DNA from: an uncultured Pseudoruegeria sp. | Lineage (GTDB): Bacteria > Pseudomonadota > Alphaproteobacteria > Rhodobacterales > Rhodobacteraceae | Assembly: GCA_947498155.1 (NCBI GenBank) | Contig: CANMJD010000001.1 | Location: 62,001 to 126,000, forward strand | Length of the DNA: 64,000 nt | Direction of reading: 5' to 3' | Made by a program: the position numbers and the translations under genes | Notes under the pieces: generated by a model | Told to the model about the DNA's origin: nothing | Seen by the model: the letters and a program-made list of their open reading frames with translations, nothing else | Databases searched by the model: none | Shown here: positions 25,878 to 34,528 of the stretch, piece by piece | How the letters are laid out: each line of letters starts with the position of its first letter | Numbering within the stretch: position 1 is the stretch's first letter

Positions 25878-25905
25878 GCGCGGCTGTTAAATCCGCGCTT
25901 TTTTT
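25878..25905. terminator. Hairpin with T-run between tRNA-Gly and the corrinoid activator gene
   Basis: GCGCGG (25878-25883) pairs with CCGCGC (25893-25898). Seven to eight T residues follow on the plus strand. On the minus strand the stem sits just beyond the activator gene stop but is followed only by TTTAACC, so it is a better terminator for plus-strand transcripts coming from 24841-25734. Confidence 0.55.
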
Positions 25906-25907
25906 GC

Positions 25908-27956
25908 TTACCCCCGCCGCCGCCGCCGACGTCCACCACCGCCCGATCCGCTATCGCCGCCACCGGTGTTGAAATTCACATCCGGTAGGGTGAGATGCGT
26001 GCCAAGGATCGGGAATTTTTCAACCGAATTGGGGATTGCTGAGGCGTTGACAAAATGCTCCTGAAAGCGCGGCTCAATCGCGGTTTCGATCTTGTGGATG
26101 TCGCGCACGGTGGCTTCGATTTCACTGCGGGCCTCGGTATTGAGCAGCGCAATGCGCGCGCCGGTTCCGGCGGCATTGCCCGCCGAGGTCACATTTTCCA
26201 ATGCGCAATCCGGTATCATACCCAGAACCATGGCATGTTTCGGGCTGATATGCGCCCCGAATGCCCCCGCAAGCACGACGCGATCGACCGTGTCGACATC
26301 AAATTTATCCATCAACAGACGCGCGCCGGAATAAAGCGCGGCTTTGGCCATCTGGATTTCGCGAATATCGCGGTTGGTCACGGTGATCACCGGGCCACCC
26401 TCAGCACTGCCATCCCAGACCCTATAGGAATAGGTGCGCCCGTCGAGAAAACAGCGTTCGGTGCCGGTCTGTTCGGGGCTGCCGATCAGGCCGGGGCCAT
26501 CGACAATGCCCGCCATGCGCATTTCAGCCACCATTTCGATGATACCAGAACCACAAATACCGGTGATGCCGGTGCTGGCAATCGCTGCGTCAAAGCCGTC
26601 TTCATCCGACCAGAGGTCAGATCCGATCACCCGAAACCGCGGCTCTTTGCTGACGGGGTCGATTTCTACCCGTTCAATCGCACCGGGGGCAGCGCGTTGA
26701 CCAGAACTGATCTGTGCGCCCTCAAAGGCCGGTCCCGTCGGCGATGAACAGGCCAGCACCTTATCAGTATTGCCCAGCAGAATTTCGGCATTGGTGCCGA
26801 CATCCACCACCAACACAAGATCGCGCGATTTATCCGGCGCTTCGGACAGCGCAACAGCCGCCGCATCCGCCCCGACATGCCCCGCAATACAGGGAAGTAG
26901 ATAGACCTGAGCGGCAGGGTGGATGGAATTAATTTCAAGCTCTTGTGCCGATAAGCTCAGGCTGTCGGAGGTGGCAAGCGCAAAGGGGGCCTGACCCAAT
27001 TCAAAGGGATCAATGCCAAGGAACAGATGGTGCATGACCGGATTGCAGACGAAGACTGCATCAATGATCTGGTCTGCCTCGACCTCGGCCTGTGCGGTGA
27101 TATCGCGGAACAATTCATTCATGCCTGCGCGTACGGCTTTGGTCATTTCCTGATCGCCACCGGCATTCATCATCGAATAGCTGACGCGGCTCATCAGATC
27201 CTCTCCAAAGCGGATTTGCGGGTTCATCACCCCCGAAGAGGCCACGACCTCTCCGCTGTGCAGATCACAAAGGTGGGCCGCAATGGTGGTAGAGCCCAGA
27301 TCAACGGCCAACCCATACAGAGGTTTTTCATACAGACCGGGGTAGACATCCAGCAAACGGGTCGGCTGGTTGGGGACATTATGGATCGCGCAGGTGATCT
27401 GCCAGTTGCCCTTGCGCAGTACCGGTTGCAACTTGGACAGCACCGGCAGGGCCACGTCAAAGCTTTCGATGTTCCACTGGGCACGCAAAGCATCGCGCAG
27501 CCGTTCCAGATCGCCGGACGGATCATGCATGTCGGGTTCGGCCACATCGACGTAACGCAGATGAACCGAAGGATTAAGCGTGATGTCCCGCGCTTCGGCG
27601 CGTTTGCGGACCACCTGTTTATGGACCTGACTTTCAGGCGGCACATCAATGACGATATCGCCCTGCACCTGCGCCTGACACCCCAAACGCCGCCCGTCGA
27701 TCAGGCCGCGCTTGGATTTATAGCGTTCTTCAACGGCGTTCCATTCGCTGAGCGCATCGGCGGCGACGGTGACCCCGTGTTTGGAAAACTCACCGTAAGA
27801 GGGGGTGATTTGGCACTTGGAACAAATGCCCCGCCCGCCACAGACGGAATCCAGATCAACCCCCAGCTGGCGCGCGGCGGTCAGGATTGGCGTGCCGGCC
27901 GGAAAATGGCCGCGTTTGCCGGAGGGGGTAAAGACGACAAGGGGGTCTTTGGTCAT
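25908..27956 (-). CDS. Reductive activator of corrinoid proteins (RACo/RamA-like, DUF4445)
   Basis: The protein (682 residues) has an N-terminal plant-type [2Fe-2S] domain, with cysteines in VCGGRGICSKC and a fourth in LGCQAQV, then a linker and an ASKHA ATPase-like domain (AVDLGSTTIAAHL, VVDVGTNAEILLG, LAGAFGAHI). Such proteins use ATP to re-reduce inactive Co(II) corrinoid to Co(I). From memory, a homologue in Phaeobacter is needed for B12-dependent methionine synthesis. The C-terminus is an odd Gly-rich tail ending in six arginines. ATG 27956 is preferred to earlier in-frame starts, which add non-conserved residues. Confidence 0.92.
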   Translation of the reverse strand: MTKDPLVVFTPSGKRGHFPAGTPILTAARQLGVDLDSVCGGRGICSKCQITPSYGEFSKHGVTVAADALSEWNAVEERYKSKRGLIDGRRLGCQAQVQGDIVIDVPPESQVHKQVVRKRAEARDITLNPSVHLRYVDVAEPDMHDPSGDLERLRDALRAQWNIESFDVALPVLSKLQPVLRKGNWQITCAIHNVPNQPTRLLDVYPGLYEKPLYGLAVDLGSTTIAAHLCDLHSGEVVASSGVMNPQIRFGEDLMSRVSYSMMNAGGDQEMTKAVRAGMNELFRDITAQAEVEADQIIDAVFVCNPVMHHLFLGIDPFELGQAPFALATSDSLSLSAQELEINSIHPAAQVYLLPCIAGHVGADAAAVALSEAPDKSRDLVLVVDVGTNAEILLGNTDKVLACSSPTGPAFEGAQISSGQRAAPGAIERVEIDPVSKEPRFRVIGSDLWSDEDGFDAAIASTGITGICGSGIIEMVAEMRMAGIVDGPGLIGSPEQTGTERCFLDGRTYSYRVWDGSAEGGPVITVTNRDIREIQMAKAALYSGARLLMDKFDVDTVDRVVLAGAFGAHISPKHAMVLGMIPDCALENVTSAGNAAGTGARIALLNTEARSEIEATVRDIHKIETAIEPRFQEHFVNASAIPNSVEKFPILGTHLTLPDVNFNTGGGDSGSGGGGRRRRRRG

Positions 27957-28069
27957 GAGAGGCGCCTTTGAGCAGATGGGTAAGGTAAGGAAGAGAATAG
28001 CGTTTTGCACGCTGAGGGAAAGAACAGTAGCGTCGAATTTCGGCGCCTTCGCGGCATTTTTGGGCGGGA

Positions 28070-28831
28070 TTACGGGGCGATACCCTCGGCCCCATAGAGC
28101 CAGACGAGGATGGGGATCGGGGCTACGGCAAGGCAATAGGTCAGCAGGATAAACCGACTATCAAACAGCCGCGAAAGCCCCGCCACAAGGCTGATGCCAC
28201 CACCGCCCCCCATCATCGCATTGCCGGGTAAATTGATCAGCAAGGCCAGCATCAGATAGCGCGATCGCAGAAAACGCTGCCCCCATGTTGATTGCAACCG
28301 GCTCTCCAGTCTCTGCACCACATCTTCGGAACTCAACCCGCGATATTCCTCTAGCATTTGGCAGATACGTCCAAGGCGCAGATCGGTGAAAAACAGGATC
28401 AGCCGTTCTACCGTCATGAGTCGCCCCAATAAAAAAGCGAGGATCAACCCCAGTACCGTCGCCAGATAGACCGCCAGAACGATATCGGCACCTTTCAGCA
28501 GCATCAGGGAAAGACCTATCTCGACACCGGGAACAAAAGGCGTTGCGATCAACAGCGTGTAAACCGCCAGCAGCGATAGCAACAACCCCAGTGAAACCAT
28601 GGTGCGCCCGTTATCCTCGAGCTTTTTGGATTGGGCCATTGTCCAGTCAATCGCCAGATGCAGCAGATAGACCAGAAAAAGCACCGTCAGGATGCGCAAA
28701 ATCATGCGCGCCGCAGAAATCCAAAGCGGCGGTGGTCCGGCAAGCGGGCGTCCGGTGTCAGGGGGGATATCGGGTGGCAAATGGCCTCCTTTGGCCAGAG
28801 ATTGCACGACCATAGCAGTTTGACTGATCAT
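28070..28831 (-). CDS. Membrane protein of unknown function
   Basis: The protein (253 residues from ATG 28831) has a soluble proline-rich N-terminus (HLPPDIPPDTGRPLAGPPP) and then about five hydrophobic segments, including FLVYLLHLAI, TMVSLGLLLSLLAVY, VYLATVLGLILAFLLG, LMLALLINLPGNAMMGGGG and a final helix ending near the C-terminus. I do not recognise the family. A later start at 28813 is possible. It lies between the methyl-THF methyltransferase and the corrinoid activator on the same strand, which may be coincidence. Confidence 0.75.
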   Translation of the reverse strand: MISQTAMVVQSLAKGGHLPPDIPPDTGRPLAGPPPLWISAARMILRILTVLFLVYLLHLAIDWTMAQSKKLEDNGRTMVSLGLLLSLLAVYTLLIATPFVPGVEIGLSLMLLKGADIVLAVYLATVLGLILAFLLGRLMTVERLILFFTDLRLGRICQMLEEYRGLSSEDVVQRLESRLQSTWGQRFLRSRYLMLALLINLPGNAMMGGGGGISLVAGLSRLFDSRFILLTYCLAVAPIPILVWLYGAEGIAP

Positions 28832-28939
28832 TGATATGCAAAGCTTGCAAGAAAATCTTTGCATCAAAACCGTTTTTGGGCGAAACATTGGGTGATGATG
28901 CGCGAGCGCGGTTTAAGGGCTTGCCTGTCGTTGCGATTG

Positions 28940-28975
28940 TCGGGCAGCGCTGGGGAGCGCTGCCCGATTTCTTTT
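28940..28975 (+). terminator. Strong 12-bp hairpin with T-rich tail, plus strand
   Basis: TCGGGCAGCGCT (28940-28951) and AGCGCTGCCCGA (28956-28967) pair perfectly around GGGG, followed by TTTCTTTT. No plus-strand gene ends here. Minus-strand transcripts from the methyltransferase operon would cross it but meet no T-run. The rest of the 230-bp gap (28832-29061) shows no ORF of note. Confidence 0.5.
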
Positions 28976-29061
28976 CAACCACAAAGCTGTAAGACCTGAT
29001 CGTTTTTCAACATGAAAGACGGGCGATAAGACCTGCCTTTCAAGTGTTTTTTATTGTTTTA

Positions 29062-30114
29062 TTAGGATGCGCGACGACGACGGCGACCGCCCCCGCGTCC
29101 ACCGGCAGTTGCATTGCCCGGAGGCTGGTTTGCGCGAATCCATTTCGCCCCATGGGGGTCGTTGTTGGTCAGGAAATTTGCCGCGCGGATGGCGGTCATT
29201 TCAGAACCGGCAAGGGCTTTCATCGACCCCAATCCAAAGAGGGTGACAAATGTTTCATCATCAATGTCTTCAGGCAGAATAATGCCTGCGGCCTGAACTT
29301 CGGCCTTTTTGGCGGCGATTTTGGTTTGTGTCACCGGCAGCGCCACAGGGTTCATAATCGCAGAAGTCATGCCCGCGCCCATGGCCATCGGCAGGAATGC
29401 GTTGTTGATGCCGTGGCGGTTGGGCAGGCCAAAAGAGATATTGGACGCGCCGCAGGTGGTATTGACCCCCAGTTCCTCGCGCAAACGGCGCACAAGAGTA
29501 AACACCTGCTGACCGGCTGTGCCCATCGCGCCGATGGGCATCACCAGAGGATCAACCACAATGTCATGGGCCGGAATGCCAAAATCAGCCGCCCGTTCGA
29601 CGATCTTTTTGGCGACGGCAAAACGGACATCGGGGTCTTCGGAAATGCCGGTGTCATCATTTGAAATCGCCACAACCGGCACATTGTATTTTTTGACCAG
29701 CGGCAGCACCAGTTCAAGACGGTCCTCTTCACCAGTGACAGAGTTTAGCAAAGGGCGGCCTTCAGCGGCGGCAAGTCCGGCTTCCAAAGCTTCGGGAACC
29801 GAGGAGTCAATGCACAAAGGAACGTCGACAAGCCCCTGAACAAGCTTAAGAATTTCTGTCATCAAGGGCGGTTCTGTTTCGTTCGGGTTTGGGTTGGAAT
29901 TATAGACCACACCGGCATTGATATCGAGGATATCCGCCCCCGCAGCAACCTGCGCCAGCGCATCTTTTTCGACGGTGGAAAAATCACCGGCTTCCAATTC
30001 CGCCGCGAGCTTTTTACGGCCTGTCGGGTTGATCCGCTCTCCGATCACGCAGAAGGGTTCGTCAAAGCCGAGAATGGCCGTTTTGGTTTTAGATTCGACG
30101 ACGGTGCGGGTCAT
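29062..30114 (-). CDS. Methyltetrahydrofolate:corrinoid methyltransferase (pterin-binding)
   Basis: The protein (350 residues) is a pterin-binding TIM barrel like the central domain of MetH. Blocks include VIGERINPTGRKKL at the start, AGADILDINAGV, PLCIDSS, LLNSVTGEE and GASNISFGLPNR. It moves a methyl group between 5-methyl-THF and a separate corrinoid protein. The C-terminus is a Gly/Arg tail (GGRGGGRRRRRAS). Its ATG directly follows the stop of the MTHFR-like gene (TAAATG). It is probably one part of a split methionine synthase or a demethylation pathway. Confidence 0.92.
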   Translation of the reverse strand: MTRTVVESKTKTAILGFDEPFCVIGERINPTGRKKLAAELEAGDFSTVEKDALAQVAAGADILDINAGVVYNSNPNPNETEPPLMTEILKLVQGLVDVPLCIDSSVPEALEAGLAAAEGRPLLNSVTGEEDRLELVLPLVKKYNVPVVAISNDDTGISEDPDVRFAVAKKIVERAADFGIPAHDIVVDPLVMPIGAMGTAGQQVFTLVRRLREELGVNTTCGASNISFGLPNRHGINNAFLPMAMGAGMTSAIMNPVALPVTQTKIAAKKAEVQAAGIILPEDIDDETFVTLFGLGSMKALAGSEMTAIRAANFLTNNDPHGAKWIRANQPPGNATAGGRGGGRRRRRAS

Positions 30115-31056
30115 TTAGATACCTTCTTGGGATTTAGAGGCCGGAACAGCAGAAGATCCGCCATGCTCGATGGCCCAGTTAGCGTTGGTTTTAATCCCCC
30201 CGAGCGGGAAGAAATGAACGCGTTTGATGTTGAATGCCGGATTGGCAGCCTTGTGGGCGGCCAGTTCGTTGATGAAGTCCGTCGGTTCGAACGGCAGCAG
30301 CAGTTTGGTCACATCCTTGGCACGTTTTTGCAGCACCTTCAGAGAGGGGCCGACACCGCAAGCAATGGCGAATTTGATCATAGTTTGCAGCTTGGCCGGA
30401 CCGGCGACCCCGATGTGTACTGGAATATCAATACCGGCGTCGCGCAGCGCATCGGCCCATGCAATCACCGGTTTTGCGTCAAAGCAGAATTGCGTGGCCA
30501 GCGCCATCTCTGCGTCTGTGGTTTCACTGAACTTTTGCTTCCAGCGCAGCGCCTCCATGACGTTGTGATCGCCACCGCTTGGATCGATGTCTTTATTCCC
30601 CTCGGGATGGCCCGCCACATGCAGCCGCTTAAAGCCTGCCTTGTCAAACAGACCGCTTTCCAGCAATTGCATGGAGCTGTCGAAATCCCCATGGGGTTTG
30701 GCAACACCACCGGCCAGCAAAAGCGCCTGATCAACGCCGGCTTCGCCCTGATAGCGGGCAATCCAGTCGGCCAACATGGCCTTATCCTTAATGATGCGCG
30801 CGGGGAAATGCGGCATCACCGGATAGCCGTCGTCGGCCAGACGCTTGGCGGTCGCCACCATGTCGTCAATTGGTGTGCCTTCGATATGGGCGATATAGAC
30901 ACGGGTATCTGCGGGCAGTAGATCGCGGAAATCTTCGATCTTAGTCGCGGTGCGCGGCATGACCTCGATGGAATAACCTTGTAGGAAATCCACCACATGC
31001 TGCGGCGTCGCCTGCGGGGCGGCCTCGGTCTTTTTCTTGAACTGCAATAGTGCCAT
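30115..31056 (-). CDS. Methylenetetrahydrofolate reductase family protein
   Basis: The 313-residue TIM-barrel protein matches the MTHFR family through RVYIAHIEGTP, AKRLADDGYPVMPHFPAR, LLLAGGVAKPHGDF, LHVAGHPEGNKDI and the late RVHFFPLGGI. It should link methylene-THF and methyl-THF pools. ATG 31056 is chosen because GGAGG lies 5 bases before it; upstream ATGs have no such site. The order small protein, reductase, methyltransferase suggests one operon delivering methyl-THF to a corrinoid protein. Confidence 0.9.
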   Translation of the reverse strand: MALLQFKKKTEAAPQATPQHVVDFLQGYSIEVMPRTATKIEDFRDLLPADTRVYIAHIEGTPIDDMVATAKRLADDGYPVMPHFPARIIKDKAMLADWIARYQGEAGVDQALLLAGGVAKPHGDFDSSMQLLESGLFDKAGFKRLHVAGHPEGNKDIDPSGGDHNVMEALRWKQKFSETTDAEMALATQFCFDAKPVIAWADALRDAGIDIPVHIGVAGPAKLQTMIKFAIACGVGPSLKVLQKRAKDVTKLLLPFEPTDFINELAAHKAANPAFNIKRVHFFPLGGIKTNANWAIEHGGSSAVPASKSQEGI

Positions 31057-31082
31057 GGCGGCCTCCATCAAGGATTTCGGGG

Positions 31083-31379
31083 TTAGTCCCATCCGTCGTT
31101 TGCAATCAGCCTTTTGATCCGGTCCTGATCATATTCGGCCTCCAGCCGCGCCGCCTCGGATGCGGCCAGCGCATCCGGTTCCCCTTCCATCGCATAGGGA
31201 GGGGCCTTGCGCCATTCTGCCAGATAATCATCGGTTCCGTCCGCGCCGATTTTCATCGCCGCACGATCAATGGCCTGTTCGAACCGTTCAGGCAATTGCA
31301 CCTTTGATCCCCGACGGCCTTTGCCGACGATGACCTGTGCCGGGATATCCCGCCAGAAAACGATTGTGACGTCAGGCAT
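31083..31379 (-). CDS. Virulence factor family small protein (PF13769-like)
   Basis: The 98-residue protein starts PDVTIVFWRDIPAQVIVGKGRRG and ends with a helix carrying EYDQDRIKRLIAND. It resembles the small family labelled virulence factor, whose activity is unknown despite the name. In alphaproteobacteria it regularly precedes the MTHFR-like gene, as here, so a role in one-carbon metabolism is more likely than virulence. AAGGA sits 7 bases before the ATG. It is the first gene of the three-gene operon. Confidence 0.8.
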   Translation of the reverse strand: MPDVTIVFWRDIPAQVIVGKGRRGSKVQLPERFEQAIDRAAMKIGADGTDDYLAEWRKAPPYAMEGEPDALAASEAARLEAEYDQDRIKRLIANDGWD

Positions 31380-31472
31380 TGCTGATTCCTTATATGTTAC
31401 TTCCATGGTTCTACTTGGCCCCATTCCCGAACCGGTGTCGGTTTTCGACTTCCGGCGACATAGGAGCGACCA

Positions 31473-31565
31473 ATGCAGATGCAGCATCATGTAGAACAGA
31501 TGCAGGATCGCTGGCTAGGCAGCCGGATCGGAAAAATTCTCATGTTTAATATGAATGGCCAATGA
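31473..31565 (+). CDS. Possible 30-residue Met-rich small ORF
   Basis: An AGGAG site at 31462-31466 precedes ATG 31473 by 6 bases. The frame encodes 30 residues with five methionines and a short amphipathic middle (QDRWLGSRIGKIL). It is divergent from the methyl-transfer operon. The good ribosome site is the main support. There is no family match. The remaining gap up to the ppx start (31566-31700) shows nothing else. Confidence 0.35.
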   Translation: MQMQHHVEQMQDRWLGSRIGKILMFNMNGQ

Positions 31566-31700
31566 GACCGATTTATTGGGAAATTCGCGGTTTTTGCCGG
31601 GGAAGGCGGCGTTTGCCGGGATGGGGCGCGCATTCCCTCTCTTGCGTGCAGCCATTCCTGCGCCTAGTTTGGGGATAACTTGAAAATGGAGGGCGTGGAT

Positions 31701-32813
31701 ATGACGCCCAAGCGTCCCACAGGTGCGGGCGCAGTTCCCATAGCGGTCGAGAGCCCCGCGCCACATAAACCCGATCCAGACCAGCTTTATGCCGCGTTGG
31801 ATCTGGGTACAAATAGTTGCCGCATGCTAATTGCCCAACCCAAGGGCAGTCAGTTTCATGTGGTCGACAGTTTTTCGAAGTCTGTGCAGCTTGGCGCCGG
31901 ACTGGAAGCGTCTGGACGTCTGTCCAAGTCGTCCATGTGGCGTACCGTGCAGGCATTGCGCATTTGCCGCAAAAAACTGCAAAAACATGACGTTAAACGC
32001 ATGCGACTTGTGGCGACCGAAGCCTGTCGTCGGGCCGAGAACAGTCGTGATTTTATCCGCATGGTGCGGCGCGAAACCGGCCTGTCACTAGAAGTAATCG
32101 CCGCCGAGGAAGAAGCCCGTCTGGCGGTAATTTCCTGTGCACCATTGGTGAGCACCAAAACCGAACAGCTTTTGGTGGTGGATATTGGCGGTGGGTCGAC
32201 TGAATTGGTCTGGATTGATCTGTCCAAAGTGCCGCGCAAGGAACGTCCCTTAGCGATCATGCGGATGCGGCGCGGGTTTGCGCCGATGGAAAGCCCGTTC
32301 CCCAATGCCAAAGTGGTGGATTGGATTTCGGTGCCCTTGGGGGTGGCGACGCTGCGCGATCAGTTTAATGACGTTGAAGATGACGCCGGTCGCTTTGCCT
32401 TGATGAGCTGCGGCTTTGAAGAACAGCTTGCCAACTTTAGCCCTTATAGCGCTGCGCAAAAACGCGAGGGTTTCCAGATTATCGGCACGTCCGGCACGGT
32501 TACAACCGTGGCGGCGTCGCATCTGGGGTTGAAACGCTACGATCGCAATAAGGTTGATGGGTTGCGCATGACGTCAGATCAGATAGACGCAGTGATCCGC
32601 GATTACCTGTCGCTTGGGCCGATTGGCCGAAGGCAGGATCCGCGCATCGGCAAGGATCGGCAGGCGCTGATTATGTCGGGGGCGGCGATATTGCAGGCGC
32701 TGTTGCGGTTATGGCCAACAGATCGCCTGTCGGTGGCGGATCGGGGGCTTCGTGAGGGGCTTTTGTATGCGCAGATGAGCGCGGATGGCGTACTAGAAGA
32801 CGGACCGTATTGA
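31701..32813 (+). CDS. ppx: Ppx/GppA family phosphatase
   Basis: The 370-residue ASKHA-fold enzyme has [14 protein letters not shown] near residue 33, [23 protein letters not shown] and the GTSGTVTT block, all typical of exopolyphosphatase/guanosine pentaphosphatase. Which activity dominates cannot be read from sequence. It lacks the C-terminal HD-like half of E. coli Ppx, as in other short alphaproteobacterial forms. ATG 31701 follows GGAGGG with 7 bases between. It overlaps rlmE by one base (TGATG). Confidence 0.92.
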   Translation: MTPKRPTGAGAVPIAVESPAPHKPDPDQLYAALDLGTNSCRMLIAQPKGSQFHVVDSFSKSVQLGAGLEASGRLSKSSMWRTVQALRICRKKLQKHDVKRMRLVATEACRRAENSRDFIRMVRRETGLSLEVIAAEEEARLAVISCAPLVSTKTEQLLVVDIGGGSTELVWIDLSKVPRKERPLAIMRMRRGFAPMESPFPNAKVVDWISVPLGVATLRDQFNDVEDDAGRFALMSCGFEEQLANFSPYSAAQKREGFQIIGTSGTVTTVAASHLGLKRYDRNKVDGLRMTSDQIDAVIRDYLSLGPIGRRQDPRIGKDRQALIMSGAAILQALLRLWPTDRLSVADRGLREGLLYAQMSADGVLEDGPY

Positions 32814-33529
32814 TGACTGGCACGAAAAAGACAGGAAATAACAGCGGGCGTGGGCAACGCGATCTGCGGGTGAAGGTGAAAACCGCACGGGGGCGTAAAC
32901 TGTCCTCGACGCTTTGGCTGCAACGGCAGCTGAATGATCCCTATGTCAAACGCGCCAAGGCCGAGGGCATGCGCGGGCGTGCGGCCTTTAAGATTTCCGA
33001 GATCGATGACAAATACCGTTTTCTGGTGCCCGGTGCCCGGGTGGTGGACCTTGGTTGTGCGCCCGGCGGCTGGCTGCAGGTGGCGGTCAAACGTGTCAAC
33101 GCGCTGGGAGAGAAATCCGGCAAATCCATCGGCACTGTGTTGGGCGTGGATTTGCAAGAGGTGGAGCCGGTTGCGGGGTCCATCGCTTATGTACTTGATT
33201 TTATGGAAGATGATGCCGACGAAAAGGTCAAGGAATGGCTGGATGGCAAAGCCGATGTTGTGATGAGCGATATGGCGGCGGCGTCCTCGGGGCATAAACA
33301 GACCGACCATTTGCGCATCATCGCCCTGTGCGAAGCGGCGGCCTATTTTGCCTTTGATGTGCTGGAAGAAGGCGGCACATTTGTCGCCAAAGTACTGGCC
33401 GGTGGGGCTGAGGGTGATCTGCAGAAATTGCTGAAGCAGAAATTCACCAAGGTTCAGAATTTCAAACCCGGTGCCAGCCGGTCCGATAGTTCTGAGAAAT
33501 TCGTCGTCGCAACCGGCTTTCGCGGATAG
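32813..33529 (+). CDS. rlmE: 23S rRNA (uridine-2'-O)-methyltransferase RlmE/FtsJ
   Basis: The 238-residue enzyme methylates U2552 of 23S rRNA. SAM motif I is [15 protein letters not shown] (about 73-87). The catalytic set K-D-K-E is readable: K in [11 protein letters not shown] in [13 protein letters not shown] in [11 protein letters not shown] and E in [12 protein letters not shown]. The N-terminus is a basic tail. It is coupled to ppx by a TGATG overlap, an order often seen in Rhodobacteraceae. Confidence 0.94.
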   Translation: MTGTKKTGNNSGRGQRDLRVKVKTARGRKLSSTLWLQRQLNDPYVKRAKAEGMRGRAAFKISEIDDKYRFLVPGARVVDLGCAPGGWLQVAVKRVNALGEKSGKSIGTVLGVDLQEVEPVAGSIAYVLDFMEDDADEKVKEWLDGKADVVMSDMAAASSGHKQTDHLRIIALCEAAAYFAFDVLEEGGTFVAKVLAGGAEGDLQKLLKQKFTKVQNFKPGASRSDSSEKFVVATGFRG

Positions 33530-33566
33530 GTTTGACGGAAATTCAAGCAATCATAGTAGCGGACAT

Positions 33567-33591
33567 AAAAAAGGCCCGCTTCGCGCGGGCC
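33567..33591 (-). terminator. Terminator of the DUF882 gene
   Basis: GGCCCGC (33573-33579) pairs with GCGGGCC (33585-33591). Read on the minus strand the stem is followed by six T residues (the A-run at 33567-33572). It may also slow plus-strand transcripts from rlmE. Confidence 0.75.
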
Positions 33592-33632
33592 AAATTAACA
33601 GAACGGTAAGTGTTTTGCGCACAGATTGGGGC

Positions 33633-34202
33633 CTAGCGTCCCCAGGTCCGAACAACACCACAATCCATATGCACGAAGTTGGAACCGGAATACCGGCCAA
33701 CACCACCACCTTTGCAGGAGGCTGCAGCACGGGCAATCTGGCTGACGGAGCGCGACCGCAGGCGCAAATCTGCGGCCTGGGCTTGCATGTGCAATGATTT
33801 CTTTGCCACACCGCTGGAGCGGGCGCGCAGCATCGCATTGGTTTTGGGCGAACGGTAGCCAGACAGCAGCATATAGGGCTCTGTCACATCTAAAAGATTA
33901 TGGCTTGCTGCCATGACGTCAATCGTGCGTGTATCAATGGCTTTGGCTTCATTCTGCCGCCAGTCACGCATGAAGTGGTTGATTTCATTCAGGGCTTCTT
34001 TGATGTACTTGCCTTCGATCCAGTACACTGTGTCGATGTTTTCACCGGTCCGGCCGGAGTACATTTTGATCCGGCGGATGTCGCCGCCACCGCGCAGAAA
34101 GCCCGCTGCGCCGGAATAGGTTGGTGCTGCCGTTACTGCTGTAGCGGCGAATGCCCCTAATAATGCGCGCCTCGTAAGGAGCGTCTTGCCGTTATGTGTC
34201 AT
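33633..34202 (-). CDS. DUF882 / YcbK-like peptidase M15 family protein, Tat-exported
   Basis: The 189-residue protein begins with a twin-arginine signal (LLTRRALLGAFAATAV) and an AAG-type cleavage region. The mature part keeps the zinc-peptidase pattern of the M15 family: LLSGYRS, SLHMQAQAADLR (H and D ligands) and NFVHMDCGVVR (final H). It is predicted to cut or trim peptidoglycan cross-links in the periplasm. It sits back to back with an L,D-transpeptidase gene, which supports a cell-wall role. Confidence 0.9.
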   Translation of the reverse strand: MTHNGKTLLTRRALLGAFAATAVTAAPTYSGAAGFLRGGGDIRRIKMYSGRTGENIDTVYWIEGKYIKEALNEINHFMRDWRQNEAKAIDTRTIDVMAASHNLLDVTEPYMLLSGYRSPKTNAMLRARSSGVAKKSLHMQAQAADLRLRSRSVSQIARAAASCKGGGVGRYSGSNFVHMDCGVVRTWGR

Positions 34203-34528
34203 ATTGAGTGCGCCCGTTCTGCCACTTACCTGAAACACCGCTATCCTGCGGTTTGACTGCCATCTTATCCCCAGATGTGCGCATTTTATGGCACATGACG
34301 ATTCTTTCACCAAGAGGAGATTCGGCGATTTGCCGGGGTCCAGAGAAAACTGGCGAAAAACCGCCTTTTTTCCCCTTTACCTATGCGAAACAGTGCCAAT
34401 TGTGACGATGGCCGCACAGGGCGGTGAAATGTGGCGGGCTGTCTTAGTTGTGAATGGACAGCTTGGCCATAATCATAAACGTTGGCTCTGCCCGATTGGG
34501 TTGATTAAAAAAGGTACAGAGGTTCGAG
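34203..34528. other. Divergent intergenic region between DUF882 and L,D-transpeptidase genes
   Basis: This 326-bp gap must contain promoters for both divergent murein genes. I found no convincing consensus pair, palindrome, RNA gene or short ORF with a ribosome site, apart from a CATAAT-like hexamer near 34475. Confidence 0.4.

Noticed and set aside
31380-31472. SAM or SAH riboswitch before the MTHFR operon
   Set aside because: The 93-bp upstream region shows no recognisable SAM-II or SAM/SAH pseudoknot core.
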